Assembly: GCA_902625365.1 (NCBI GenBank)
Contig: CACOAX010000004.1
Coordinates: 1-64,000 of the forward strand
Source: an uncultured Alphaproteobacteria bacterium
GTDB taxonomy: Bacteria > Pseudomonadota > Alphaproteobacteria > HIMB59 > GCA-002718135
DNA: 64,000 bases
Direction: 5' to 3'
Both the position numbers and the translations under genes were made by a program. Position 1 is the first letter of the stretch. Each line of letters starts with the position of its first letter. Below the pieces are notes generated by a model. That model was not told the origin of the DNA, made no database searches, and saw only the letters and a program-made list of their open reading frames with translations. Positions 35,573 to 43,914 of the stretch are shown here, one piece after another.

Positions 35573-36400
35573 ATGAGTAGAAAAAAACTGACAGTTTACG
35601 ATTACCTGCAATGTAAAGGCAAAAGACAACTTAGTGTTATGTTTGTTCATAATGCTGATGAAGCTGCGGCAGCTGAAGAAGCCGGCATCGACATGATTTG
35701 CACCTCTCATGATGCTCCACAATTTGGTATTTATAATTCTTTTGATGAACTTAAAAGAATTCGTGAGGCTGCACCTACCTGCTTTATGCAATCTGGAGGC
35801 GCAGTAAGAGTAGCTTCCGAGTATGAAGCAATGAAACTATCACATAAATATTTAGAAATTGGTGCAGATGTAATCTATGGTGGTAATTGGAGTTATAAAT
35901 GGATTAGAGCATTAAGAGACGAATATGTGCCAATAAATAGTCATGTTGGATTAGTTCCAGGAAATGCTACTTGGATTGGTGGATTTGTTGCACAAGGCAA
36001 AACTGCTGATAAAGCAGTTAGAATTTTAGAACATACCCTAGAGTTACAAGAAGCAGGAGCTATTGGAGTTGAGCTAGAAGTAGTTCCTCCAAAAGTTGCT
36101 GAAGTTATTACAAAAAAAGTTGATATTATGACGCTTTCAATGGGAAGTGGTTCTGGCTGTGATGGACAATATTTATTTGCAAATGATGTTCTCGGATATA
36201 CTCAGGGAAAAATTCCAAGACATGCTCGTATTTATAGGGATTTTAAAAAAGAATTTGCAAAACTACAAGTTGAAAGAGTAAGTGCATTCAAAGAGTTTCA
36301 TGATGATACAGTAAACAAAAAATTTAATGATCCTAAAATTACAGTTAATATCGATGATGGTGAATTTGAAAAATTTTTAAAGCTTTCGGAAAGATTTTGA
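35573..36400 (+). CDS. PanB-like (ketopantoate hydroxymethyltransferase fold) protein, copy 1
   Basis: A 275-residue TIM-barrel protein clearly related to PanB: SHVGLVPGNATWIGGFVAQGKT near residue 123, ELEVVPPKVAEVI near 167 and GKIPRHARIYRDF near 215 match PanB segments. The expected catalytic Glu (E. coli Glu181 from memory) aligns with E169. The metal-binding Asp45, Asp84 and Glu114 positions of E. coli PanB fall on Ser45, Gly75 and Gly/Asn 104-105 in my alignment by eye, although Asp47 lies nearby. It probably does not make ketopantoate. Its operon of oxygenase and ferredoxin genes points to a catabolic or modifying aldolase/lyase role. Confidence 0.75.
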   Translation: MSRKKLTVYDYLQCKGKRQLSVMFVHNADEAAAAEEAGIDMICTSHDAPQFGIYNSFDELKRIREAAPTCFMQSGGAVRVASEYEAMKLSHKYLEIGADVIYGGNWSYKWIRALRDEYVPINSHVGLVPGNATWIGGFVAQGKTADKAVRILEHTLELQEAGAIGVELEVVPPKVAEVITKKVDIMTLSMGSGSGCDGQYLFANDVLGYTQGKIPRHARIYRDFKKEFAKLQVERVSAFKEFHDDTVNKKFNDPKITVNIDDGEFEKFLKLSERF

Positions 36401-36403
36401 TTT

Positions 36404-37417
36404 ATGTTTGCAGGTGATGTTGATTTAAATTCTTGGTATAAATCAAAAATAGATAAGAAAACCTTAAAGGAACTTTCTAAGAGATCTGATTTAAAAGGTT
36501 TAATAGATATATTTGTATTTATTGTTGCTCTAATATTAACCGGATATCTTTGTATTGTAAGTTGGGGTACTTTGTGGTCAATTCCTGCTCTTCTACTTTA
36601 TGGAAATATTTTCTATTGTAAAATCATTAGCATTCAACATGAAACAAATCACGAAACATATTTTAAAACAAGAGCGTTAAATAAATTTTTTTATCATATA
36701 ACTTCTTTGCTTGGTGGTTTTGAAGCAGTTAGATGGAAGTGGAGTCATTTTCATCACCATACCTACACAATTTTTACTCATGAGGAAGTATATGATTATG
36801 AAAATAATAGCCCTAAACCAACAGAGCCAATTAGATTTCTCTTAAATTTTTTACCACTTGGTCCAATATTAAATATTCAAAAAATAAGACATTTTACTCA
36901 CTTTGAAATTATAAAACATTCAATTGGAATAATTACTCCAGTTGTAAAAGTCACTGTACCTGAAAAAGAAATAAAAAAAATTGTAAATAGTTCAAGATTA
37001 TATGTTGGTTTCTGGTTGCTTGTAATTTTATTTTCAGTTTTATTACAATCATGGTTGCCAATAATCATGCTAATATTACCTCCATTTTATGGCAATACAA
37101 TTTTAATGCTTTTGGGAATGACGCAACATGCTGGACTAGCTGATAATGTTAAAGATCATAGAAAAAGTACAAGAACTGTTATAGTAAATCCTTTTTTTAG
37201 CTTCTTATACTCAAACATGGAATATCATATCGAACATCATATGTTCCCAAAAATTCCTTGTCATAACCTCAAAGCTTTTCACCAAATAGTTAAAGATCAA
37301 ATGCCAACACCAAAAAACGGTGTTATAAATGCTTACAAAGAAATTATTCCTGCTATTTTTAAACAAGCAAAAGATAAAAATTATTATTTGGATGTTGAGT
37401 TACCAAATACTAATTAG
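36404..37417 (+). CDS. Fatty-acid-desaturase-family membrane di-iron oxygenase (MocD-like), copy 2
   Basis: A 337-residue paralogue of the oxygenase at 32964. The three His clusters are QHETNHETYF near residue 76, SHFHHHTYT near 114 and EYHIEHHMFP near 270, and both paralogues share VDLxxWYxxxIDKK at the N-terminus and NAYKEIIPA / GAYKEIIPA near the C-terminus. It lies 3 bases after the first PanB-like gene. It has no electron-transfer genes of its own and presumably shares the reductase and Rieske ferredoxin upstream. Confidence 0.85.
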   Translation: MFAGDVDLNSWYKSKIDKKTLKELSKRSDLKGLIDIFVFIVALILTGYLCIVSWGTLWSIPALLLYGNIFYCKIISIQHETNHETYFKTRALNKFFYHITSLLGGFEAVRWKWSHFHHHTYTIFTHEEVYDYENNSPKPTEPIRFLLNFLPLGPILNIQKIRHFTHFEIIKHSIGIITPVVKVTVPEKEIKKIVNSSRLYVGFWLLVILFSVLLQSWLPIIMLILPPFYGNTILMLLGMTQHAGLADNVKDHRKSTRTVIVNPFFSFLYSNMEYHIEHHMFPKIPCHNLKAFHQIVKDQMPTPKNGVINAYKEIIPAIFKQAKDKNYYLDVELPNTN

Positions 37418-38253
37418 TGATGAAAAAAAAAATTACCGTTAAGGACTTACAAAGTCTTAAAGGTAAACAAAAATTAGTCTGTATATTAATTAAAAACGAA
37501 GAAGAAGCATTAGCCGCTGATAAGGTTGGGTTTGAGATGCTTGCAACTGGTTTAGCAGGCAAGTTCAAAAATGATGATGACCATCCAAATTTTGAACAAC
37601 TAGTTAAAATGAGAGAAGCTGCTCCTACCGCATTCATGCACTGCGGCGCTCCCGACAGTTTGATACCAACAATTGATGAAGCTAAAAAGTTTTCATTTAA
37701 AATATTAGAGCATGGTTTTGACATGCTTTATTGTAATACACGTTTTGATTTAATAAGAGAATTATTCAAGGAGGGAATTCCTTGTTTGGGCCATGTCGGT
37801 TTGGTCCCACCCAAACGGACTTGGACTGGAGGTTTCGTAGCAGTAGGCAAAACAGCTAAAGAAGCTATGTGGATTTATGATCAGTGTTTAAAAATTCAAG
37901 ATGCTGGAGGGGTTGCTATAGAAATGGAGTGTGTGCCATATAAAATTGCAGAGGTTATTTCAAAAAAAGTGGAACCAATAGTTATGTCAATGGGAAGCGG
38001 GCCTGGTTGCGATGCTGAATATGTTTTCGGATGCGACATATTAGGAACTACAAAAGGTAAAATACCTCGACACGCAAAAAAATATAGAGATTTTCAACAA
38101 GAATTTGGAAGACTTCAAAAAGAAAGAGAGTCAGCCTTTCAAGAATTTTATGATGATGTTCATACTGGTGCTTTTCCTGAGAAAAAAAATATTGTAGAAA
38201 TTAATGAAAATGAACTAGATATATTTTTAAATAAATTAGAAAAAAGAGGATAG
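37417..38253 (+). CDS. PanB-like protein, copy 2
   Basis: A 278-residue paralogue of the protein at 35573, sharing GHVGLVPPKRTWTGGFVAVGKT, EMECVPYKIAEVISKKV, MSMGSGPGCDAEYVF and GKIPRHAKKYRDFQQEF. The catalytic Glu of PanB is kept in MECVP. The metal-ligand positions are again substituted: residues in MLATGLAG, FMHCGAP and MLYCNTR align where PanB has Asp, Asp and Glu. The GTG start codon at 37417 shares its first base with the last base of the preceding oxygenase stop; an in-frame ATG at 37420 is also possible. Keeping two copies, each next to a di-iron oxygenase, suggests a specific partner reaction. Confidence 0.75.
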   Translation: MMKKKITVKDLQSLKGKQKLVCILIKNEEEALAADKVGFEMLATGLAGKFKNDDDHPNFEQLVKMREAAPTAFMHCGAPDSLIPTIDEAKKFSFKILEHGFDMLYCNTRFDLIRELFKEGIPCLGHVGLVPPKRTWTGGFVAVGKTAKEAMWIYDQCLKIQDAGGVAIEMECVPYKIAEVISKKVEPIVMSMGSGPGCDAEYVFGCDILGTTKGKIPRHAKKYRDFQQEFGRLQKERESAFQEFYDDVHTGAFPEKKNIVEINENELDIFLNKLEKRG

Positions 38254-38255
38254 TT

Positions 38256-39263
38256 GTGAATAAAGACAAATTAAATGATGAAAATTATGGTACAAGAGAC
38301 AAAAGAGGTCATTGGAAACCTTTTGGTACTATAAGTATAAATCCTCCTAAAGAAATTTTTTATAATCCAATAAGATTGTTAAAATATTTTTTTAAGTTTC
38401 CAGGAATATTTTTCCCATGGACATTTGTTTTTGGGGCAATAACAGTAGCAACCTATCTATTTCTAACACCTTCATTGGAAAGCATGAAGACTTTTGAAGT
38501 AGGATGGATATCTTTTATTTTTTTAAGAAATGCAGCAATTATACTTTTATGGACAGGTTTTTTTCATCTAAGATTAAAAACACAAGGAACTTCGTTTAAG
38601 TATAATCCGCGACCTTTGGAAAAAAATAACTCAACATTTTTGTTCAATGATCAAACAAAAGATAATTTATTTTATACTTTTTGTAGCGCAATTCCGCTTT
38701 GGACAGCTTATGAAGTAATTACCTTTTGGGCATTTGCTAATCAAATAATACCATATGTAAGTTGGGAAGCTTATCCCATTTATTGTTGTTTTATGTTTTT
38801 CCTAGTTCCTTTTATAAGGGATGCACATTTTTATTTAACTCATAGATTATTGCATTGGGCACCACTTTATAAAATTGCTCATAAAGTGCATCATCGTAAC
38901 ACTAATACAGGCGCTTGGTCCGGTATGTCTATGCATCCAATTGAACATATACTATATTTTTCCGGTATTCTTATTCACTGGATCATTCCTTCACATCCTT
39001 TGGTGGCAATGTATCATGTTTTTCATGCTGGTTTGGCACCTACGCCTGGTCATACAGGATACGAAAAGATGACTTTTAAAAATGGTGTAACAATTCCAAC
39101 TGGTGACTATATGCATTACATTCATCATAAGTATTTTGAATGTAATTACTCTGGTGGAAATACTAGCTTCCTAGATAAACTAATGGGAACTTTTCATGAT
39201 GGGTCTGAGGAAGCGACTAAAGAAGTGATGGCTCGAATAAAAGATAAAGCACATTATCTTTAA
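38256..39263 (+). CDS. Sterol desaturase / fatty acid hydroxylase-family membrane protein, copy 1
   Basis: A 335-residue polytopic protein with the eight-His pattern of the FA_hydroxylase superfamily: DAHFYLTHRLLHW near residue 187, HKVHHRN near 209, HPIEHILYF near 228 and DYMHYIHHKYF near 285. It is a second class of membrane di-iron oxygenase, distinct from the two desaturase-type proteins. It starts with GTG 3 bases after the second PanB-like gene, so it ends the same operon. A closely related protein is encoded at 53952. Confidence 0.85.
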   Translation: MNKDKLNDENYGTRDKRGHWKPFGTISINPPKEIFYNPIRLLKYFFKFPGIFFPWTFVFGAITVATYLFLTPSLESMKTFEVGWISFIFLRNAAIILLWTGFFHLRLKTQGTSFKYNPRPLEKNNSTFLFNDQTKDNLFYTFCSAIPLWTAYEVITFWAFANQIIPYVSWEAYPIYCCFMFFLVPFIRDAHFYLTHRLLHWAPLYKIAHKVHHRNTNTGAWSGMSMHPIEHILYFSGILIHWIIPSHPLVAMYHVFHAGLAPTPGHTGYEKMTFKNGVTIPTGDYMHYIHHKYFECNYSGGNTSFLDKLMGTFHDGSEEATKEVMARIKDKAHYL

Positions 39264-39307
39264 ACTCATCTTCATATTTTTTTAATTTTATTATATTTAT
39301 CTTATCA

Positions 39308-40183
39308 ATGAGCAAGGTTGAATTATTTAAAGATGTAAAAAATAGTTTAGGCGAAGGAATTACATGGTCGTCAGTTAATAGCTGTATATATTGGTTAGAT
39401 ATAATGCCAAAATCAGTTTTATTTAAAATGGATTTATATTCCAATAAATTAGAAACTTTTGATTTACCTGAATTTGTTACAGCTTCTTCGATAATATCTA
39501 ATAATGAAATTGCTTTAGTATCAAACAATGGTGTAAACAAATTTGACTTTAATACCAATAGTTATGAAAAAATTATTGATATAGAAAATGATATTCCAAC
39601 AAATAGGTCTAATGATGGTGCATCTGATGCTAATGGGAGACTTTGGTTTGGAACAATGCAAAATAACTTTAATAAAGATGGAAGTGCTAAATCTTTAGAT
39701 ATTAAATCTGGTAGCTTATACTGTCTATCAGGTAATCAATTAAATATTGTTGAAAAAAATCTTGGTATACCTAATACATTCGTATGGAGTCCAGATAATA
39801 CAAAATTTTATTTTGCAGATACAGTAGATGGCTCATTACTTGAATATAAATTCAACCTAGATGAAGGTATATTATCAGATAAAAAAATTTTTTTTAATTT
39901 TGATAGAGGTACTCCTGATGGATCAACTATTGATAGTGAAGGCTTTATTTGGAATTGTCGTTGGGGTGGATCGTGTGTTGTAAAAATTGATCCTAAAGGT
40001 AGGGTTGATCAAATATACGAGCTACCTGTTGAAAATGTAACAAATTGTGTTTTCGGAGGAAATGATCTCAAAACTCTGTTTATTACTACTGCTATTAATT
40101 CAGATAAAAATAAATATGATGGTAGTTTGTTTGCATTAAATGTTAATACTCCCGGTATTGAAGATAATAAATTTAAAATTTGA
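39308..40183 (+). CDS. SMP-30/gluconolactonase-family protein
   Basis: A 291-residue beta-propeller lactonase. Metal-binding segments include the Glu in NSLGEGITWSS at the N-terminus, NDGASDANGRLWFGTM near residue 100 with its Asn and Asp, GIPNTFVWSPDNTKFYFADT near 150 and GTPDGSTIDSEGFIWNCRWGG near 200. Such enzymes hydrolyse sugar-acid lactones. The sugar-acid dehydratase gene downstream makes a lactone to aldonate to keto-deoxy acid route likely. Confidence 0.88.
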   Translation: MSKVELFKDVKNSLGEGITWSSVNSCIYWLDIMPKSVLFKMDLYSNKLETFDLPEFVTASSIISNNEIALVSNNGVNKFDFNTNSYEKIIDIENDIPTNRSNDGASDANGRLWFGTMQNNFNKDGSAKSLDIKSGSLYCLSGNQLNIVEKNLGIPNTFVWSPDNTKFYFADTVDGSLLEYKFNLDEGILSDKKIFFNFDRGTPDGSTIDSEGFIWNCRWGGSCVVKIDPKGRVDQIYELPVENVTNCVFGGNDLKTLFITTAINSDKNKYDGSLFALNVNTPGIEDNKFKI

Positions 40184-40215
40184 TTTTTTACTTTAATTAG
40201 CTAAAACTTTCATTC

Positions 40216-41949
40216 ATGAATAAAAAAAATAAATTTAGATCTTCTGATTGGTACAATTCTAAGTCACATAGAAGAGATACATTTATTCATAGAGGCTGGA
40301 TGAGAAATCAAGGTCATCCTAATCACTTATTTGATGGGCGTCCTGTAATTGGAATTTGTAATACCTGGTCAGAATTAACACCCTGTAATGGTCATTTTAG
40401 AGAAATCGCTGAGTCAGTTAAAAAAGGGGTTTATGAAGCAGGGGGTTTCCCTCTAGAATTTCCTGTTTTTTCAGCAAGTGAGTCTAATTTAAGACCTACT
40501 GCCATGTTGTTTAGAAATTTAGCAAGCATGGATGTTGAAGAAGCAATAAGAGGCAATCCAATTGATGGAGTCGTATTGTTAATGGGTTGTGATAAGACAA
40601 CACCTTCATTAATGATGGGTGCCGCGAGTGTTGATCTGCCCACAATAGGTATTTCAGGTGGACCAATGCTTAATGGTCATCATCAAGGTGAAATAATAGG
40701 TTCTGGAACTGGTGTTTGGAAACTTGATGCAGATCTAAATGCAGGTTTAATTACAGAAGAAGATTTTATTAATGCAGAAATATCAATGAGCAGATCAAAA
40801 GGGAACTGCATGACAATGGGTACTGCATCAACAATGGGATCAATGGTCGAAGCACTTGGTATGTCACTACCTGGTAATGCAGCAATACCTGCTGTTGACT
40901 CTAGAAGATATGCTTTATCTTATATGTCTGGAAAAAGGATAGTTGAAATGGTCAAAGAAAATATAACAATGTCAAAGATTGTTACAAAAGAATCTTTTGA
41001 AAATGCAATAAAAGTGAATGGAGCAATTGGAGGATCAACAAATGCAGTTATACACCTAGCAGCTATAGCAGGCAGACTTGAAATAGATCTAGATTTAGAT
41101 GATTGGAATAAATATGGAGATGGAATTCCAACCTTAGTTAATTTGCAACCATCTGGTAAGTATTTGATGGAGGACTTCTATTATGCTGGTGGAGTCCCAG
41201 TAGTTATTAAAAGATTGCTTGAAAAAAAATTATTAAAAGAAAATGAAATGACAGTTAATGGAAAAACAATTGGAGAAAACAATAAAGATGCTAAGTGTTG
41301 GAACAACGAAGTTATAAAAGAGTTTGAAAATCCTTTAACTTCAAACGGTGGAATAAAAATTCTCCGAGGAAACATTGCTCCAAATGGAGCAATAATTAAG
41401 CCTTCTGCAGCATCACCTGAATTAATGAAACATACTGGCAAAGCGGTTGTTTTTGAAAGTGTTGAAGAATTTCATGAAAAAATTGATGATCCTAATTTAG
41501 ACGTAGATGAAAATTGTATTTTAGTTCTGAAAAATTGTGGACCCAAGGGCTATCCAGGTATGGCAGAAGTTGGAAATATGAGACTGCCTCAAAAAGTTTT
41601 AAAAAAAGGTGTGAGAGATATGATTAGAATATCTGATGCTAGAATGAGTGGAACAGCATATGGAACAGTGATCCTTCATACTGCTCCTGAAGCAGCTATA
41701 AAAGGGCCTTTAGCAGCTGTTCAAAATGGTGATCTAATAGAAATAGATGTCAATGAAGGTACTATGAATTTAAAGGTTGATGAAGAAATAATTAAAAATC
41801 GTTTAGATAATTATAAACCAATTTTACCTAAGATTTCTGGAGGTTATCAAAAAATGTATATAGATCATGTAATGCAAGCTGACAAAGGTGCAGATCTTGA
41901 TTTTCTAATTGGTAAAAGAGGTTCAGAAGTAAAAAGACATAGTCATTAA
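40216..41949 (+). CDS. IlvD/Edd-family dehydratase, probably for a sugar acid
   Basis: A 577-residue iron-sulfur dehydratase. The three cluster cysteines are in NTWSELTPCNGHF, LLMGCDKTTPS and KGNCMTMGTAST, and the active-site region MRLPQKVLKKGVRDMIRISDARMSGTAYG is intact. Overall it resembles L-arabonate/xylonate dehydratases more than the branched-chain IlvD (for example the N-terminal SSDWYNSKSHRRDTFIHRGWM). It would turn an aldonate into a 2-keto-3-deoxy acid, after the lactonase encoded upstream. Confidence 0.88.
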   Translation: MNKKNKFRSSDWYNSKSHRRDTFIHRGWMRNQGHPNHLFDGRPVIGICNTWSELTPCNGHFREIAESVKKGVYEAGGFPLEFPVFSASESNLRPTAMLFRNLASMDVEEAIRGNPIDGVVLLMGCDKTTPSLMMGAASVDLPTIGISGGPMLNGHHQGEIIGSGTGVWKLDADLNAGLITEEDFINAEISMSRSKGNCMTMGTASTMGSMVEALGMSLPGNAAIPAVDSRRYALSYMSGKRIVEMVKENITMSKIVTKESFENAIKVNGAIGGSTNAVIHLAAIAGRLEIDLDLDDWNKYGDGIPTLVNLQPSGKYLMEDFYYAGGVPVVIKRLLEKKLLKENEMTVNGKTIGENNKDAKCWNNEVIKEFENPLTSNGGIKILRGNIAPNGAIIKPSAASPELMKHTGKAVVFESVEEFHEKIDDPNLDVDENCILVLKNCGPKGYPGMAEVGNMRLPQKVLKKGVRDMIRISDARMSGTAYGTVILHTAPEAAIKGPLAAVQNGDLIEIDVNEGTMNLKVDEEIIKNRLDNYKPILPKISGGYQKMYIDHVMQADKGADLDFLIGKRGSEVKRHSH

Positions 41950-41976
41950 TCTTAAAAAAAAATCTTTAAACAATAA

Positions 41977-43023
41977 ATGCATAGTAAATTTAATCCGTTA
42001 TCAGCTGAAGAATTAGCAACAAAAATAAATAAAATTCCAAGAATTTATTTGGCTCAGCTTCCAACTGCTCTTGAATACGCTCCTAACATTTCTAAAGAGT
42101 TAAATATAAATTTATATATAAAAAGAGATGATTGCACAGCACTAGCTTTTGGAGGGAATAAAACAAGACATCTAGAATTTATAATGGCTAAAACTTTATC
42201 TGGAGATTATGATTGTATTTTAACTGGAGCAGCGTCTCAATCTAATTTTTGTCGTCAAGCTGTAGCTGCAGCGAATAAACTAAATTTAGATAGTTACCTA
42301 GTATTAATGCACGGAATAAAAGGTAAATTAATGCAGGGTAATTTTTTAATATATAATATTTTGGGAGCTAACGTTGAGGTTGTTAAAGGAGAAAATTTAG
42401 AAGAAATACCAACACATTTAGATAGAAAATATAAAGAATTAATAAAAGAGGGTCGAAAGCCTTTATTAATATACGGAGGATTTGGAAAAGAGGATACAAC
42501 ACTTGCTGGAATTAGTTATACAAATGCGATGGTTGAAATTGATTTACAAATGAAAGAACAAAATTTTATGGCAGATCATTTGTTTGTAACTGCAGCTAAT
42601 ATGACACAAGCGGGCTGTGTATTAGGAGCTAAAATATTAAATTGGCCAACTCGTATCCAGGGTATTTCTCCTGTTTACTGGGAAATGAATATTAAAAAAG
42701 ATATAGCAAGAATTTGTAACGAAGGAGCTAAATTACTTGATATTGATATGAAATTTACTGATGAAATGATTAATCATGATAATAATTATGTAGGTGAAAA
42801 ATATGGTGCTACAACAAAAGCAGGAATAGAAGCTATGAAGCTTTTAGCAAAAAAAGAATCAATTATTTTAGATCCAGTTTATACATCAAAAGGTTTTGCC
42901 GCTCTAATAGATTATGTTCAAAAAGGAATAATAAAAAAAGGTGATAATATAATTTTTATATATACAGGAGGTAGTCCTGCAATTTTTGCATATAATGAGG
43001 ATATAAATAATCAAAATAATTAA
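41977..43023 (+). CDS. D-cysteine desulfhydrase / ACC deaminase-family PLP enzyme
   Basis: A 348-residue fold-type II PLP enzyme. The PLP lysine is in FGGNKTRHLEF near residue 57, followed by LTGAASQSNFCRQAVAAAN, and the late DPVYTSKGFAALIDYV and IYTGGSPAIFAY segments fit the family. Members open 1-aminocyclopropane-1-carboxylate or eliminate sulfide from D-cysteine; the substrate cannot be decided here. It follows the dehydratase by 27 bases and ends the rightward series. Confidence 0.85.
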   Translation: MHSKFNPLSAEELATKINKIPRIYLAQLPTALEYAPNISKELNINLYIKRDDCTALAFGGNKTRHLEFIMAKTLSGDYDCILTGAASQSNFCRQAVAAANKLNLDSYLVLMHGIKGKLMQGNFLIYNILGANVEVVKGENLEEIPTHLDRKYKELIKEGRKPLLIYGGFGKEDTTLAGISYTNAMVEIDLQMKEQNFMADHLFVTAANMTQAGCVLGAKILNWPTRIQGISPVYWEMNIKKDIARICNEGAKLLDIDMKFTDEMINHDNNYVGEKYGATTKAGIEAMKLLAKKESIILDPVYTSKGFAALIDYVQKGIIKKGDNIIFIYTGGSPAIFAYNEDINNQNN

Positions 43024-43101
43024 TTTAAAATAAACTACAAATAAATTTAATCTAACTTAAAAAATAAATATGATTGTAAAACATTTTAAAATTTTAAAAT
43101 T

Positions 43102-43845
43102 TTAAACAAAGTTATATTTCATTATAGAGTCGGATGGTAAGACTGTTAAAGGACTGTAAGTTGCATGTGCAATTTTTTCATTATATGGACTATTTGATTT
43201 TGTATTAAAACAAACAATTAAGGTTCTTCTAGAATAATTTGAGTCATTTCTTGCGCTAGAATGTAAAAGATTACAATGAAAAAATAGTACATCTCCTGGC
43301 TCTGCAGTTATGTAAATAGTTTCATGTCTTTTTTCTAATAGAGCTATTCGTTCTAAATCTGCTTGTACATCAGTCTCAGAAATTGGATCATGATTAATTC
43401 TTCCAACTTTATGTGTTCCTTTAAGTACTTTTAGACAACCATTTTCTTTTGAGGCCCTATCTAACATTATAAAACAAGAACCCATATCAGAATATAAACA
43501 CCCTTGATTATACCAATATCCATAATCTTGATGCCAATCAAATCCTCCATCACCAGAATTTTTCCAAATAATTTTAGAATGATAATGATAAATTTCTTCT
43601 CCTAGAAAATTTTCCATAGGCCTTACAATTCTTTCATTAGTTGAAAATGTACTTACTAAATTATCAGGAGGGGAATTCCATAATGTCAAATATGCACTGC
43701 CTTTAGTGCTTATTGTTTTTTTTACCTCACCTTCCTTACCATAACTAGAGTCAGCGAAATTATTTAATTTATCAATCTCATCTTTAGAAAATAATTTTTT
43801 TTTTAATATAAAACCATTTTTATTAAAATAATCAAGATCAGTCAT
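43102..43845 (-). CDS. Phytanoyl-CoA dioxygenase-family (PhyH) protein
   Basis: A 247-residue Fe(II)/2-oxoglutarate dioxygenase. The facial triad is visible as HxD in DWHQDYGYWYN near residue 99 and the distal His in VLFFHCNLLHSSARN near 203, with the 2OG-binding Arg in YSRRTLIVCFN. Bacterial members hydroxylate or halogenate small molecules; the substrate is not indicated. It is followed on the same strand by nothing close and lies 69 bases downstream of an FAD-linked oxidase gene. Confidence 0.88.
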   Translation of the reverse strand: MTDLDYFNKNGFILKKKLFSKDEIDKLNNFADSSYGKEGEVKKTISTKGSAYLTLWNSPPDNLVSTFSTNERIVRPMENFLGEEIYHYHSKIIWKNSGDGGFDWHQDYGYWYNQGCLYSDMGSCFIMLDRASKENGCLKVLKGTHKVGRINHDPISETDVQADLERIALLEKRHETIYITAEPGDVLFFHCNLLHSSARNDSNYSRRTLIVCFNTKSNSPYNEKIAHATYSPLTVLPSDSIMKYNFV

Positions 43846-43914
43846 AATTGGGATTATAACAATACATTACCATTAAAATAAAAAATAAGCTACTTTTATA
43901 AATATAATAAATAT

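Noticed and set aside
35354-35791. 145-residue open frame on the minus strand across the Rieske and PanB-like genes
   Set aside because: It spans the junction of two clear genes on the other strand and has no family resemblance.
43080-43108. Repeated TTTTAAAA-like units between the PLP enzyme and PhyH genes
   Set aside because: Low-complexity AT sequence in a convergent gap; no clear hairpin with GC pairs, so not called a terminator or repeat array.
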